A DNA stretch of 62,500 nucleotides, taken from Chrysomallon squamiferum. Lineage: Eukaryota > Mollusca > Gastropoda > Neomphalida > Peltospiridae. The stretch lies in the NCBI GenBank assembly GCA_012295275.1, contig CM022673.1, forward strand, positions 3,296,105-3,358,604. The letters run 5' to 3'. A program made the position numbers and the translations under genes. Of the stretch, positions 1-13,761 are shown piece by piece (the first letter of the stretch is position 1; each line of letters begins with the position of its first letter). Below the pieces are notes generated by a model. The model saw only the letters and a program-made list of their open reading frames with translations, was not told the DNA's origin and made no database searches.

Positions 1-1904
1 AGAAAAAAAGAAAAGATTTAAACAAAAAGAAAAAAATGGCTATGAAATAATAATAAAAAATTATGACTATGATATTTTTCAGCTAATTTCTCTTACTGTA
101 CAGATCTAATACTAATTGGTTACTATGTAAGAGGTGACGAATGGTCAAAGAATGTCTGACGAGTTTGAAAAAAAAAAAAATTTCGATTTATAAAACTAAC
201 TCAGTTTTTGGCCAATTTTTACATTTAATATGGCGCACATATAATTATGGCTAGCTGGAGCTGAAGGTTCCTTTCATCTGGCCTAGTTTAAAACGCGCAT
301 GTCCGTGTTCTGCCGCACTCTGACGCAATCCAGTTATTATTCCGAGTATCTAGAATTCTATGGTCACGGAAGTAACGTAAAGTACGTATACGCAGGTATT
401 GTATGCTTTGTTTAGATTGCAAAGTTATCAGTATTTAATTTTGCTGTTACGAGCCCATCGTGGATATTATACGAATGCGTTATGTAATCAAAACGGTGAC
501 TAGTACTGAACAGTATAAATTAAAACTGGAAAAGCATATGATATATAAAATGATGCTAATAGGTCACTCACACACAAAAAACCCAGAAAACACCTTTGGC
601 TTGTACGTAATATTCTAAGGATAAGGGGAGAAAAATAGTTGGCCATTTGTTTGTAATTACTGTAGTTGTATAAATCGCAGAGGTCATGTTCTTTCTCCGT
701 GTATAAACTGTGTAATGAATTTTGGTGCTCGGTACCAGAGAGGGGAAATTACGTATCCGAGTGAAACATGAACATCCAGACAACAACTCAGTGGAAAATA
801 AAGATGTTAAAGGATGAACAAATCTGTTTGGATGTCATTATATACGTTCATTCATTATATACAATAATATGCTATGATACATACACTCACACACATCTAC
901 ATGTGGGTGTATATAAGTATAATGTAAATATTTAAAATTACAATTATTTACATTTAATATTTTGGAGTAAATATAATTGTATATGTAATCTCAAAGTAAA
1001 TGTTATCATTTACTGTCCACCTACTTTTGGACCATCATCTTGTATGTATGTATGTATGTAAATATTTTTACAAATATTTTTTTTCATCATAATATATGCA
1101 TAGATTAGCTGATATCTTGTTATGTAAATAATATTTTTAAAAAACCTTACACTCCCATCTATCAGAGTAAAAATACTGTTGCAAGGAATGTTCAAGTTTG
1201 AGTCGTCACAGTGAAACATTAAAGAACAAAACGTCTGTCTAACTGAGCTGAACTTTTTATTTTTACACTCGAACGTAATCTGTGTGAGAATACATTGTAA
1301 ACAAAATATAATATAATTATAACAAGATGGTGGATTTGAAATATTTTTTTTATTTTTATAAAGTAATACGAGAAGTAAAAAAAAAACTCTGGTGTTTTCT
1401 ATAATGTTCTAAAGAAAAGGTTTCAACAAACGTTTATCGATATAGTGTTGCTTGTGTGAACAACTTCTTTTGTGTCTGCTTTCAACTGAAGTTAATTAAT
1501 TCCAGTGTCTTAGTTGTTTTCTTGTAGGTTATTGGGTAAATATACTAAACCAGTACATAGCTACTGCAGTATCGACTGGTGTACATTTTACTGTATATAT
1601 GTGTGTACGAGTGTATGTTATGTTATATTATTAAATGTATTTGTTTCTATATGTTCGAATGTGTGTATAAGTGTGTATTCGTGTTTGTGCGTTAGCGGAA
1701 ATGTTTGTCTGGATAGGTTGTTTTTGCAATAGTATTTTTTCCTACCATTTGAAATATGCTTATGTGTACTGAATGTTCAGACGCATAATTATTACATATG
1801 TCTACGGGTTCCACCCCATTTGTCAGACACCAGTTTGTTAGACAGTTTGTGAGACAGTGTAATTAGTTTGGTTGGATGGCCTCACTATTGCTATAATGGG
1901 ATAA

Positions 1905-2130
1905 CCCAGTGAGCCTGGTATTAAATAAATTCATTGTTTAATTGATGTTAACTCTTGCATGGGATAGCCAAATGAGCTTGGTATTTCATTGTTTAACTGA
2001 TTGTAACTCTTGCATTGGAGTGAGAACGTATTAGTCTGGTGTTTAATATTTAATATTAATATTAATGTTTTAATATTTAAATTTAATATTAATGTTTCAA
2101 TATTAAATAAATACACTGTTTCACTGACAA
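1905..2130. repeat. Short degenerate tandem repeat, ~60-bp unit
   Basis: Two to three diverged copies follow one another. Each carries a 'gagc(c/t)tggtatt' start, then 'ttcattgtttaa(t/c)tga', then 'taactcttgcat(g)gga'. A following AT stretch repeats 'aatattaat' several times. Seen by eye; copy borders are approximate. Confidence 0.55.
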
Positions 2131-2225
2131 TACATTTGTTGGAGAAAGACCACCCTCTTGTACTAAATAAATTGAGTAGACTGGCTACCGATGAGCTTTC
2201 TGTCTTGGGAATCAGTGTATATATC

Positions 2226-2300
2226 TATATATATATTATTGTATGGAAAAGTGTCAGTACACAAACACACACACAAACATATATACATACATATGTATGT

Positions 2301-2333
<33 letters not shown>

Positions 2334-2430
2334 TATATATACACACACACTCACACAAATATATAAACACACACATAAATATATAAATACATACACACAT
2401 ATACATATACACATACATATAGACAGACAT
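2226..2430. repeat. Mixed (ATAC)n/(AC)n/(TA)n microsatellite
   Basis: Alternating ACAC, ATAC and TATA blocks run continuously here and open all six frames. It lies directly next to the SINE-like element at 2495, as is usual for the microsatellite tails of such elements. Confidence 0.85.
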
Positions 2431-2494
2431 ACATATTACAGAGAATAATAAAAACCCTAAAAAAAAAAACATACTTGCCTATGCTGGTAAAAAA

Positions 2495-2670
2495 ATAGAT
2501 GAAAGACAAAGAACGGCGTGCTTCGTGGGAAGCGATAGTTAACCTCGGTTAATGAGCAACTTTCTTGTGAGGGTGTCTGGGTGGCCGAACCGTAAAAACC
2601 GTCCACCTTCGGACTGCGGACGAATGGATGCAATACGTTCGAGTCCCGTCACAGGCTACAGGATCAAATA
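2495..2670 (+). mobile_element. tRNA-derived SINE-like element, copy 1
   Basis: Nearly the same sequence recurs at 29497-29665. Shared blocks are 'gacaaagaacggcgtgcttc', then 'gtgggaagcga', then a tRNA-like stretch with an A-box-like 'gtggccgaaccgtaa', an arm 'gtccaccttcgga(c/g)tgcgg' and a B-box-like 'cgttcgagtcccgtc'. The 'tggccgaa' start and long variable arm recall a class II (Leu/Ser-type) tRNA head. A T-rich tail (2680-2710) follows. Family not named. Confidence 0.65.
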
Positions 2671-3163
2671 ACGAGGAGTTTTTTTTTTTCTTTTTTTTTC
2701 TCATTCTTCTTCTTCTGTCCTTTTTGCTACAGGCCAAATCTCTTGGGATAATGTTAAGTTGTTGCTTCAGACGCTGTGAAGTGACAATTGTAATCGTCAG
2801 CTGTCGGCGACAATTTATAAAAACAGAAAGATATTTTCATAATTGTTTCCTTGATTCATGTCTTATACTGGGCAATATGTTAGCTTGCACAGAAAGTGAA
2901 AGAAAAGGACACAAGGTAAAAGTGGAAGTAAAATAGAACAGAATGAATATTTGTTAAAAGACGCATCACTAATTTAATCTTGTTATTATATGTCAGAAAT
3001 GTGCTTGTTTTTTTTTTCTTTGTTTATTCAATGATGAGATGCAACCATTTCGTGTCTTATTCTGACTGATTAGCAGAATATGATTTTGTGGTTCACCTTC
3101 TCATAAACAGGAAAACAACGAATCAAGAACTGTGATAAATTAAATAAAAAGACATAAATTTAC

Positions 3164-3262
3164 ATAAAACAAAACAAAACATAACAAAACAAAACAAAAC
3201 AAAACAAAACAAAACAAAACAAAACAAACAAACAAACAAACAAACAAACAGACAAACAAACA
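3164..3262. repeat. (CAAAA)n then (CAAA)n microsatellite
   Basis: About twelve CAAAA pentamers change abruptly into CAAA tetramers, with one CAGA and one AAAT interruption. A compound tract produced by slippage. Confidence 0.9.
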
Positions 3263-3529
3263 AATAAAATTTATAAAGTCATTCGATCTTATTTTATTTT
3301 CAATCCTATACGCGAATTAAAGTTCACAGTATTAAACTTTATAATACAATTACAAGTACACGAGCTTGCCAAAATAAAATGTAGATAGTACTGTAATTAA
3401 ACAAGGTAGAAAACTAATACAACGTTTTAGAAAACGGCTACCCGACAATGAACAGTCAACTATTTATTTGTTTATCTCACGGTCAACGAGTTATTAGTTC
3501 TTATTTCTTAGCTACGAGTATACGTCAGG

Positions 3530-3665
3530 GTGGGCGAGATGTTCCTGTTCCGTGATTTGATCTCGGTACCCACAAACCGCCTGCCCCCACGTTCTGTAAG
3601 AACCAAAACGCTTAACCAGCGGAATGGACGCGAGTTCACTGATCCCTTAATAACACATTCCACCC
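3530..3665 (-). mobile_element. Possible tRNA-like/SINE fragment
   Basis: On the - strand this is GC-richer than its surroundings and reads 'ccgctggttaagcg' (A-box-like), a G-rich middle, then 'accgagatcaaatcacgg' (B-box-like). No second copy is visible in the window and no clean cloverleaf forms, so this is only a resemblance. Confidence 0.3.
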
Positions 3666-4786
3666 AAACGAACTAATCTCAGATAGGCATTTAGCAATAA
3701 AACAAAAAAAAAACCGTGCATCTTGTTTACCGCGATCGCCGGAGTTCCGATGACGTCATCTCATCCATACCGTCCCATTCCTTATGCATTTTCCTCCCTT
3801 AGTCGACTTGCTATGCAAATTGCCAATGAATTTCGGTCGCATAAAATTACTCTTTTCGACCAGTAGCGTTTCTCGAATTTGTTTTCTCGATATTGCTCAA
3901 GAAGAGAGATAAACAGGCCGGCTAAGCAACGCGTAATAACACCTGTCACAGCGACTTTCCGCCCATCTTTCTGAGTGCCTCGCCGCATCCACTGAAGCCT
4001 TAACCGGCGTGACACGTGGGCGGAATGGTAATGGAATGTTACAGTATTGGCTATTACGACGTACACGCAGGAGAACGAAGCCCAGGAATGTAATGGTAAA
4101 AATCACTATTCCGGTTTCTTTAATTTCCAGATTAATCAACTCATATTACTGCGACAACCGAATAAAAGAATTATGTTGCATAGGACCCCGCACCAAGACC
4201 CGTTTGTAAATTAGCGAGTGAAATGCGTATCGCGATTTTCGTGACAAACAACGACGACAACGACGACAACAACAGCAAAAAAAAAAAGTCAGCAACAACA
4301 ACGGTAACAAAAACTACAACAACAACGGTAAACAAAATCAACAACAACAACAACAATGACTACAGTCAAGTTATTTTAAATAATACAGAAATGCATAACA
4401 GTAATTGTGAGAAGGAAAAGACAAGAAAAATAAAGAAGTAAGACGAAGAAGGGTGAAAAAGAAAGGTAAAAATTCAAATATTTAATAATAATTTTATCTT
4501 TTAATACTAAAGATGAAAAGAAAAACATTAATTAAAAGAAAAAAGAAAAAAGAAATAAAAAGAAAGAAGAAAAATATGAAACAAAAAAGGAAAGAAAAAT
4601 TAAAAAATTAAAACATTATAAAGAGGATTTCTATTTTTATAAACGGTGTGCTAATTGTGGGCTTGACTTATGTAACTGTCAAAATGTACGTCCTTCCTTC
4701 TTTATTTAAATACTACATTACTGGTAGAGAAGATTAAAGAAAATAATTTTGAAGTCGACAATTGAAAAATGAATGATTCCTTACTT

Positions 4787-4852
4787 TTAGTGGACAAAAT
4801 AAATATATGAATGCTGCACTCTTTTTCTTCCGTGCTTGCAGTTTAAAAATTG

Positions 4853-4856
<4 letters not shown>
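4787..4856 (+). mobile_element. Dispersed repeat flank upstream of (CT)n, copy 1
   Basis: About 70 bp ending in 'gtttaaaaattgctct' closely match the unique DNA just before the (CT)n tract at 20 kb. Shared blocks are 'acaaaataaa', 'catgaatgctg(c/t)actc' (here 'tatgaatgctg'), 'tttttcttc(c/t)gtg' and 'aaattgctct'. Two matching flanks each ending in the same microsatellite point to copies of a mobile sequence with a CT tail. Confidence 0.65.
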
Positions 4857-5298
<442 letters not shown>

Positions 5299-5595
5299 GA
5301 ACTCATCCCTAAAGCACACTGGTGCAGACACACTAGGTGATACTAAAATCAGACAAATCCTGCATCACGGCGGTGTTAACGTTAATACTGACGCTACAGA
5401 CACAACCTGACACACTTGTCAGTCTGACGTCTTTTCTCGACGTAAGCTAACATTCTCCAACTGAACAGAAAAAACAACAACTAGTTACATAAAAAGAAAA
5501 GAGATCATGTCTTTAAATTATCACAATGTCGTAAATATATTTTAATCGAATTACCTGTTATTGTATGACAACCACTTAAGACAAAGACACCCAAG

Positions 5596-5597
<2 letters not shown>

Positions 5598-5664
<67 letters not shown>

Positions 5665-5672
5665 ACACACAC
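5598..5672. repeat. (CA)n microsatellite
   Basis: About 75 bp of CA dinucleotides with one TA interruption, followed by GT-rich and TA-rich blocks to 5850. Confidence 0.95.
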
Positions 5673-5739
5673 AGTTTATGTCTGGATCTGTGTCAGAGTG
5701 TCTGTTTCTGTGTGTGTGTGTGTATGTGTGTGTATGTAT

Positions 5740-5850
5740 ATATATATATGTATATATGCATGTATATTGGTATATATATATGATAGATATAGGTATATAT
5801 ATATATATATATATATCTATATATATATAGATATATATATCTATATATAT
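5740..5850. repeat. (TA)n-rich tract
   Basis: TATA runs with GATA interruptions; largely self-complementary. Confidence 0.9.
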
Positions 5851-6145
5851 CCTAAAATGTATCTTTACTGTCCTTTCTTTCTTTAGAGACAGAGATGACG
5901 TGATTAGTAAAACTTTCAAATCTTTAAACTTATTTTATACCTAAACACAGCGGCGACATGTCAAACTTATTAAACCAGGAACACATATTTAATAATTCTT
6001 CTAGGTGCATGCATTGGTAGTTTTATTTCAATTTAAGATCATTTCCGCCAAATTAAATGTTTAATTTGATATTTTTTGAAAAGTGTTATAAAAAAATTTT
6101 TTTTTTTTTTTTTTAAATTCGTTTACTCATTTATACTTGAGGAAC

Positions 6146-6182
<37 letters not shown>

Positions 6183-6439
6183 CAAAGTCAGCAGTTCATA
6201 AGTTCTTCTGTGGACAGTCCTCGATATTCGATCATTTAGCTTTTTCTCGATCTAGCCAGTGCTCCACGGCTCATTAGCTAGCAATGCAACTCTTTATCGA
6301 GGTCAGAGGTTGTGTTAAATGAACAGTGACGTATTAAACCATACAAGTATTAATGAGACACAGTAGAAGAATGGTTCTGATTGTTGAGAATCTAATAAAC
6401 TATCATTAAAATGAAATTACGGATGAATGAAAAGTAAAC

Positions 6440-6470
<31 letters not shown>

Positions 6471-7671
6471 TTTATCCTACTACTACTTCTCCCGCTCCTC
6501 CTACTGCAATTATTACAGCAGCAGCAACAGTAACAACAACAACAGAAGCAGCAACAACAACAACAACAACATCAACAATAATAATAATAATTATAATCAT
6601 ACTGATGACGAATATCAGTAATTTACTAGATTCTCGAAGGAGCCAGATTCTTCTGCACAAAAGTATTCTAGATTTAACCCGAGCTAACCCCAACCCGCAT
6701 TCAAATCCTCGCATCCAAACCAAGACGTGTAAACAAATACACTGACTTCTCAAATAATCGTCAGCTGCGATTATTTAATCTTCTGTCACCGATCAGTGGA
6801 ATTTTCTTTTTCCTAAATCAAAGAAAAACGCTTCTTTTGATGCCTGAAAACAAAGTTTTAATGCTGTTAAAGCCAGCTTTGTGCGTCAGAATTGATGACA
6901 TTTTTTTTTTTTTTTTATATAAATTTATATTGGCATTGTTCTCTTACAGTAATTACAAAAGAAAGATATCTTGAAAAATAAAATAAAATATAATAATTTT
7001 TATAAAATAAAATAAAAGTAACTCATACAGTAATAACAAATACAACAGAAAGATTTGAATGTATTTATTTGTATGAATACACGTGCGTACAAATGTTTAT
7101 AAGTATCTATGTTTACAAAACATTCGGATAATATAAGCAAACATTCATATATATATACAAACATACATACATACATACATACATCATCATCATTATCATC
7201 ATCATTATTGGTGTTGTTGTTGTTATCACCATCAACAGCAACAGAATGTTTAACTTTTAATTACTCCCATTCTGTGGCTCGTTGAGAATAATTAAAAATA
7301 AATAAAGTCGGCTGAAATCCATGTGGTAACAACGAACAAACGTTTTACAGCTGTTTTCTTGGTGTTTTCACTGTTCTGTTTCACATTTCTTCGAGTGTTA
7401 TCTTAACTGATTTATAAAAGTCTATGGGTAAAGTGTGAATGAAAAAAAAAGATTCCTAGCTGCTAATCAATAAATTCAGCCTATGCAGCGATGGTAGTCG
7501 ATTCATTATATAATATCTTAATTATTAAAAACAAAATCCTTATAGCTGATAATAGCTAAAAAAAAAAAAAAAAAAAATGTGTTAGGTATCTTAAGCATTT
7601 ATTCATAAGTTTATTAACAGTTTCTTTATTAAATTATATATTAAATATGTAAAGTTTTAAAGATACTATAA

Positions 7672-7876
7672 GTATATACATACATACATGCGTACATACA
7701 TACATACATACATACATACATACATAAATACATACATACATACATACATACATACATACATACATACATACATACACTACATACATACATACATACATAC
7801 ATACATACATACATACATACATACATACATACATACATACATACATACATACATACATACATACATACATACATAC
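7672..7876. repeat. (CATA)n microsatellite, ~200 bp
   Basis: Nearly perfect CATA tetramers with rare CGTA and AATA variants and one broken unit (CACTACATA) near 7776. Confidence 0.97.
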
Positions 7877-8787
7877 AAAAACGAAAGGAATATTTATATA
7901 TGAACCAAACACAACACAGAGACTTATTCTAAAGGACGCTTCAAAATTAAGGGTTTTGTGTAATTAACAATTGCACTACTGCGACCTAATAACAGATATT
8001 CCGTAATGGTCATCTGCTTTATTTTATTAAAAAGTATTTTCAACACCTTTGGGGGTCAATGAAATAATGAGAATGTTCTCCGCATCTGAAATAACAATAT
8101 AAAGCTGTACGGACGACGTCTTTTTTAATAGACGGAATATCATAGCATATAGTATTTGACAGTATAAAGTACATGTCTAATTTAAGTATATTCGTGACTT
8201 TAACTATAACATTTACCATCTAAATAGGTGAGGGATTTATATTTTGGTTTTGGTCAGTATCTTCATTTTTATTTTAAAGTAGAAAATGAAAAAGCAAAAC
8301 AATACTCGATAATATAGCAATTTGCGGAAAATTAAATTTATGCATATACACGATTTCGGGTCATTTATTTACTTGCTCTGGAGTTTGAAAAATTATTTTG
8401 GTACTAACGCAGTGTACATAAACTTGTATTTATTCTCTACATTATATGCACAGATATAGCTGTCATACTTTTCTTCTACTTAATATATATTTTTTTTTTA
8501 AATTTAAAAATCACTTTTAATTAATACCGTTCAAAAAAAATAAAATAATAATACGTCCGACTTCCACATTAAAACCCTGAGATATAGTTAATCTTCTTCA
8601 TGTATTGGTGTAATTTGACAGAAACACGTGAAACTGGTTTGTTGTAAGGACCCCAATTACATGAACACCTAAGAAGACTGCCACACTCTTCAATTTCCTT
8701 TCACGCAGTTCAACGTACGAAATTACTCTTTTATGGCTTCCATTTTAACTGACCTCGCCGTAGCGTTTGATTGACAGGCGCTCCCAG

Positions 8788-8895
8788 CCAATCGGAATGC
8801 GACTTGAGCGTTCCCTTTTAATTCGGTGGGTGGATCCCGATGTAACGTGTATAAGTATTGATATATATAGACGTGATTAGGTCTGTGGAGCACAC
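8788..8895 (+). promoter_or_regulatory. Candidate promoter, possibly of the PDF gene
   Basis: On the + strand a CCAAT motif (8788-8792) precedes 'tgtataagtatt' near 8850 and 'gatatatatag' at 8860-8870, at the right distance for a start around 8880-8900. The stretch is less repetitive than its surroundings and is followed by a strong splice donor at 8971. Assigning it to the PDF gene 9 kb downstream is inference: the PDF start-codon exon opens with a splice acceptor, so an upstream noncoding exon must exist somewhere. Confidence 0.35.
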
Positions 8896-8970
8896 GAGGG
8901 TAGTGTTTTTGCAAGTGAAAGAAAAAAGATTCCATTTCTGTTTTTTTGGGGGAGTCAGATCTTTATTCTG
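8880..8970 (+). other. Candidate noncoding first exon
   Basis: A stretch between the TATA-like motifs and a consensus donor ('ttattctg|gtaagtaaat', cut after 8970). It has no long open frame, as expected for a 5' leader. RNA evidence would be needed to join it to the acceptor at 17997/17998. Confidence 0.33.
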
Positions 8971-9079
8971 GTAAGTAAATTTTAATCTTTTGCCTTTTCA
9001 TATATCATTTTTAAAAATATTTTTTCAACTTTCTTTTTGTTATAAAAGATTATGTTTATATGTCATGCAAAATAAGACA

Positions 9080-9085
<6 letters not shown>

Positions 9086-9124
<39 letters not shown>
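9086..9124. repeat. (TTA)n microsatellite
   Basis: Thirteen ATT/TTA trinucleotides, followed by A-rich sequence with (CAA)n. Confidence 0.95.
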
Positions 9125-9125
<1 letters not shown>

Positions 9126-10404
9126 TGAAAAGAAAGAAAAACAACAACAACAACAAAAAACCAAGACAAAAAGAAAAAAAAAAAATCCGAGTAGTTTTTG
9201 GGTTCATATATCGTGACTACAGGTTTGTTAAAGCGATACAGCTAAAGAGCAAACCATTGCAGGAAATCTAAAAGTCAGAATTACAGAAACGAAATTTCAA
9301 CTTCTTTCATTTTCTCAACCTGGGAGTCGAGACCTGGGACAAGATCAGAATCATCTTAAACGTGCATCAAGATTTGAGCTTAGGCGTAAACAGAATACGT
9401 AAAACAGTTCTTCATCATGAAATGGAATTCAGTATCTTTTAAAAAAAAAAAAAAAAATGTATTGACGTTTCAAGCATGATTTGCTTTTCTTTAATTATTT
9501 TGAAACTGCAGTACTAATGATGTAATAATGTTTGTACGTGCGTGTGTATGAGTGTGTACATGCATGCATGCATTAATATATTTACGTATGCATGTATACA
9601 TATATGCTTGTATACATATGTATATATATAAATATATATATGGGTGTGTATGAGTTTGTGCATGCATGAATGTGTATATTTAAATATGTATGCATATATT
9701 TATGCATGTGTATCATAAGTGTATGTATGTACGTATGTACGTAAGAATATGGAAGGTATGTACGCGTGTATGTGTGTGTCTGTACATGAATGTACGTAAT
9801 ATTACGAGCAGTATGACGTATATTATTACGCTGATTTATTATAAACAAACGAGGTTGTTATTACGGTTACGTGATGAACGAAGGACGGTGCAGGTTGCTA
9901 ATAATGTTAATACATTTGACATTCTGTTTATTAACCAGCACAATGGACCTGTTAATACGTTACCTAATCAATGAGAAGAAAAAACAAAATACTCTGTGCA
10001 TCTGTTTTACAGCTTGTCATTTTAAAATGACGTTGTTTATTCAGATAACCATTTCCTTCATTAAGACAGTAATTGTATGGACTTAACAGAAAAAAGAAAT
10101 TAACGTATTTTATTTTATATATTAGCAGTTTTTGACAGAGACAGTAGCACCTGTGAACTTTTAAATGCACTTTTTTTTACCACACAGGGAATGAAACAGA
10201 TACGATTAATACGCTATTAGTGCAGGACTAGTTGGAACGGTAAACATGACGTGGAGGATTAATGTAATGTAATGCTTGTCTTTATGGGAGAGAACTCTAG
10301 CACTAATCAATGGGTTTTTCCCCCCGCATAACTAAATGATAGAACTAAAGCTGTTGAAATAATTAAGTAAAGAAATTAAAAAAAAAAGATTTAATTTTCC
10401 TTCA

Positions 10405-10406
10405 AC

Positions 10407-10468
<62 letters not shown>
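10405..10468. repeat. (AAT)n microsatellite
   Basis: About 21 perfect AAT units; a CAT/CCA triplet tract follows at 10519-10561. Confidence 0.95.
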
Positions 10469-10471
<3 letters not shown>

Positions 10472-10974
10472 GAAGATTATATGAAAAAAATCACTAATCA
10501 ATATATCAAAATTACTACAACCATCACCATCATCATCATCATCATCATCACCACCACCACAACAGCTTCCATCACCACTACTTTACAATCACTACTATAC
10601 TACCTAAACGCCAACAACTGCAACAGCTAGAAACAGTAATAAGAAGTAAAAGAGATTCTGAATATTAAACTGTTATAATATTAAGGCTGTCGCATCCACT
10701 AAGTACTGGGTTTATTTTCAAATAGGAAAGTGATATGAGGCAAACTGTTTTGTGATTGCTTCTGCGGATCCGTCTGATGTCTAGTGATTAAACTGCAATT
10801 CGAGCCGACCCCGTTCACGTAGATGCACGTCACACAAGTCGTAGACGTAATTAGTAAGGACAAAGAATTTGAAACAATCACATCAGCAAATACGGATATT
10901 GTCGTGTTACATGTGATTCGAAAGTAGGCCATTGTAGTAAGAACAATTGGAAATATATAGATGATTTAGTCTCT

Positions 10975-11105
10975 GTATTATTATTGTTATTACTATTACT
11001 ACTACTACTACTACTATTATTATTATTAGTATTAGTATTATTATTATTAGTATTATTAGTAGTAGTAGTATTAGTAGTAGTAGTAGTAGTATTACTGTTG
11101 TTTTT
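10975..11105. repeat. Mixed TTA/CTA/GTA triplet tract
   Basis: Imperfect trinucleotides that change from TTA to CTA, back to TTA, then to GTA. A related (CTA)n tract lies at 11639-11720. Frames stay open as Leu/Ile/Val runs. Confidence 0.9.
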
Positions 11106-11638
11106 AATAACATCATCGTCTTGTAATAATAATGATGGACAATAATAAGTATATACATAATAATTTTATTTACAGTCATTTGAAACCATCAGTACTCTGT
11201 AAGCCATCAATACTATTTAAATTATTGCCAGTACAGTATATTGATCTGCTCTTTCAGTTTCTCTGTCCTCTGTTAATTATTATCTTTATTACATTATCAT
11301 TATTATTATTCTTAGCAGTATTAGATGTAGTGGTAAAACATTAGTAAGAAAAGAAGTAGTAGCTGCAGTTGTATTAGTAATAGATGGTGTAATAATAGCA
11401 GTAGCATTAACAGTAGTAGTTGTAGCTGTAGTAGTAATGGTAGTAGCAGCAATAATAGAAGTGTTGTTATTTCGTAATTCAAGATCAGTTATATAGTCGC
11501 TTTGCTTTATTTTTATCTTATTTATATTTTAACTTATTTTCGTTGAGATAACTGTATGCATTTTGTAACTATGCAGAAAGTACAAGTCATAACCAGTAAC
11601 AAATAAAAAATATTCATCATTATCATTATTTTTATTAC

Positions 11639-11686
11639 CACTACTACTACTACTTCTACTACCACTGCTACTACTACTACTATTAT

Positions 11687-11720
<34 letters not shown>
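11639..11720. repeat. (CTA)n microsatellite
   Basis: CTA triplets with CTT, CCA and TTA variants. Confidence 0.9.
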
Positions 11721-13252
11721 TCTTCTCAAACAGCTTATTCTTATTCTTATTCTAATTCGTAACTGAATTAGTTACATTTTCATGGTATAACATTTCAGAA
11801 AATCTTTGCAAAATACGCCTACTATTTAAAAATATTTTTAACACTTCGCAAACTTGATTGTGTTAATTATCACCCAGTACTTATACAATAAGTCATGTGT
11901 CATTATAAAATTCCCCACGCAATATTCTTACATAAATGTTTGACGCCTCCAACAACCAAATGGATTTGCCGTTCTTCCGTCAGTTAGTGCCAAACTCTAT
12001 CTGCAGCTGGTAGGCGTGCTTTGACTTTTTTCCTGTTCATGCTGGTTTTCTTAATAAGGTGACTATGTAGTTATTATGCTTCACAGTGTAACGTACTTTA
12101 TCGAACTGTCTGTTGATCAAAACTGCATAGGTTTGAAAATTTAACCTCTCTAGAGAGACTGGCAGTCCTCTTGGTCTTTACTTGTAGTTAGAATTCACGA
12201 AGACAAAAGGTTAGTGAAATTTAGGTGACTAGTTTTTTTCGATCTTTTTTTCTTTTCTCTTATTTCTTTCTTTCTTTCTTTCTTTAATTCTTTATTTGTT
12301 TCTTTGATTGTTATGTCTCTTTCTTTCTATCCATATATGTCATATATGTTGTTTTTAGAGAAAGATCTATATAAATATGTACGTGTGTGTGTGTGTGTGC
12401 ATGTGTTTGTATATTTGGGTATATTTGTGTTTGTCAAGTATCTATACATGTTTGTACATAAGTATCTAAAGATATATGTACGCAAATGTGCTTATGTTCA
12501 TTTTTCCTTGATAATTCATCTGGCGCATATATAATTATATTAGTTAACATTACAAATGATAACTGTATTAAAAAAAAGAAGAGGAAGAATAAAGTTGTAT
12601 TTTTTTATTGATATTTATTGTACTTTATGCTTAGAATCCATCAGGATACGGTTAACGATTATCTTATACTGTTATAGATGATCGTTTAAATATGTGTGTT
12701 GTTTTACAGTTTTTAACATATAACCAAATGTATAATGTTGCGCTCTATCTTAACTTTGAAAATTAAATACAAGCCTTTGCCTATACCATACACTTACCTG
12801 CTTCTAAGTAGCCGAAGACATTTTTTTATATTTTTTGTCATCTTTAATTTTTTTTTTTTAACTGACGGGCTCTCATTTTAGTATGTATTTTTGAAAGTAC
12901 TTTAGAAAATAAAACAACGGCTTAGTATTGTTAATGAACAGTTTGTTACTGACAGAAGTCGCTAAATGTTAAAGTATATAATGTCATTTTGTACTGATTG
13001 ATAGTTTCATTGTATGTCGCGTATCTCGTGTAAAGAAAGACGTTACAAACTGAACTAAAGTCGAGTTACGACAAATTTATTTCAAAACTTTCCGTCATTA
13101 ATAACTGTTTGTTTAGTCACTTTGAAAGCTCAGTGGAATAAATATTTCGTCGATTGTTATCATCATCATCACCATCATTATCATTATCATCATCATCATC
13201 ATCATCACTACTACTACTACTATTACTAATAATAATTATTATATATTTTTTT

Positions 13253-13761
13253 TTATTTATTGATTATTACTACCTTTTTAAATTTCGGGGCTAATTTCAT
13301 CTCGAACGCAACCTTACACAGTGATGATAATGCTTCACCTTTTAAGAAATCTTCCTTCATCATGAAAGGTCGATTAAGCTTATACCAACCTACCCATGGA
13401 ATCTGCTGGCTGATTCGAGAATTACTGATATTCTGATGAGGGCGAAACTCGAGGGCTAGAACACTGGCATGATGCGTCTTAGGATCAATACACTCTAGTG
13501 CGCCTGGTGAGCTATTTCCCGTTACAACCAGAACTCGCACGACTCGCTTATCTAATGTCTTACTGTGTGTTATATCGTCTACGGAAAAGTGCACATCTGA
13601 CGATGACGTTTATCTATTGCTGAAAAATCAGCGAAACTAGTACGTGATATCGCTGCTGCAGGTTTCATCTTTTGCATTATCATCCTATAAAAACGTAGGA
13701 AATGCAGCAAATAGACTATTAGCATTAAAATGTGCCGAGGACTGGTCAAACAGTCATTCAT
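13253..13761 (-). other. Unassigned non-repetitive open frames
   Basis: The - strand carries a 113-codon frame (13253-13594) and a 60-codon one (13579-13761) of normal composition, unlike the simple-repeat frames around them. The translation has no signal peptide, motif or cysteine pattern I recognise. A short block 'ggaatc(t/c)gctggctg' near 13398 recurs at 14081, so this may be part of an old interspersed repeat rather than a gene. Confidence 0.2.
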
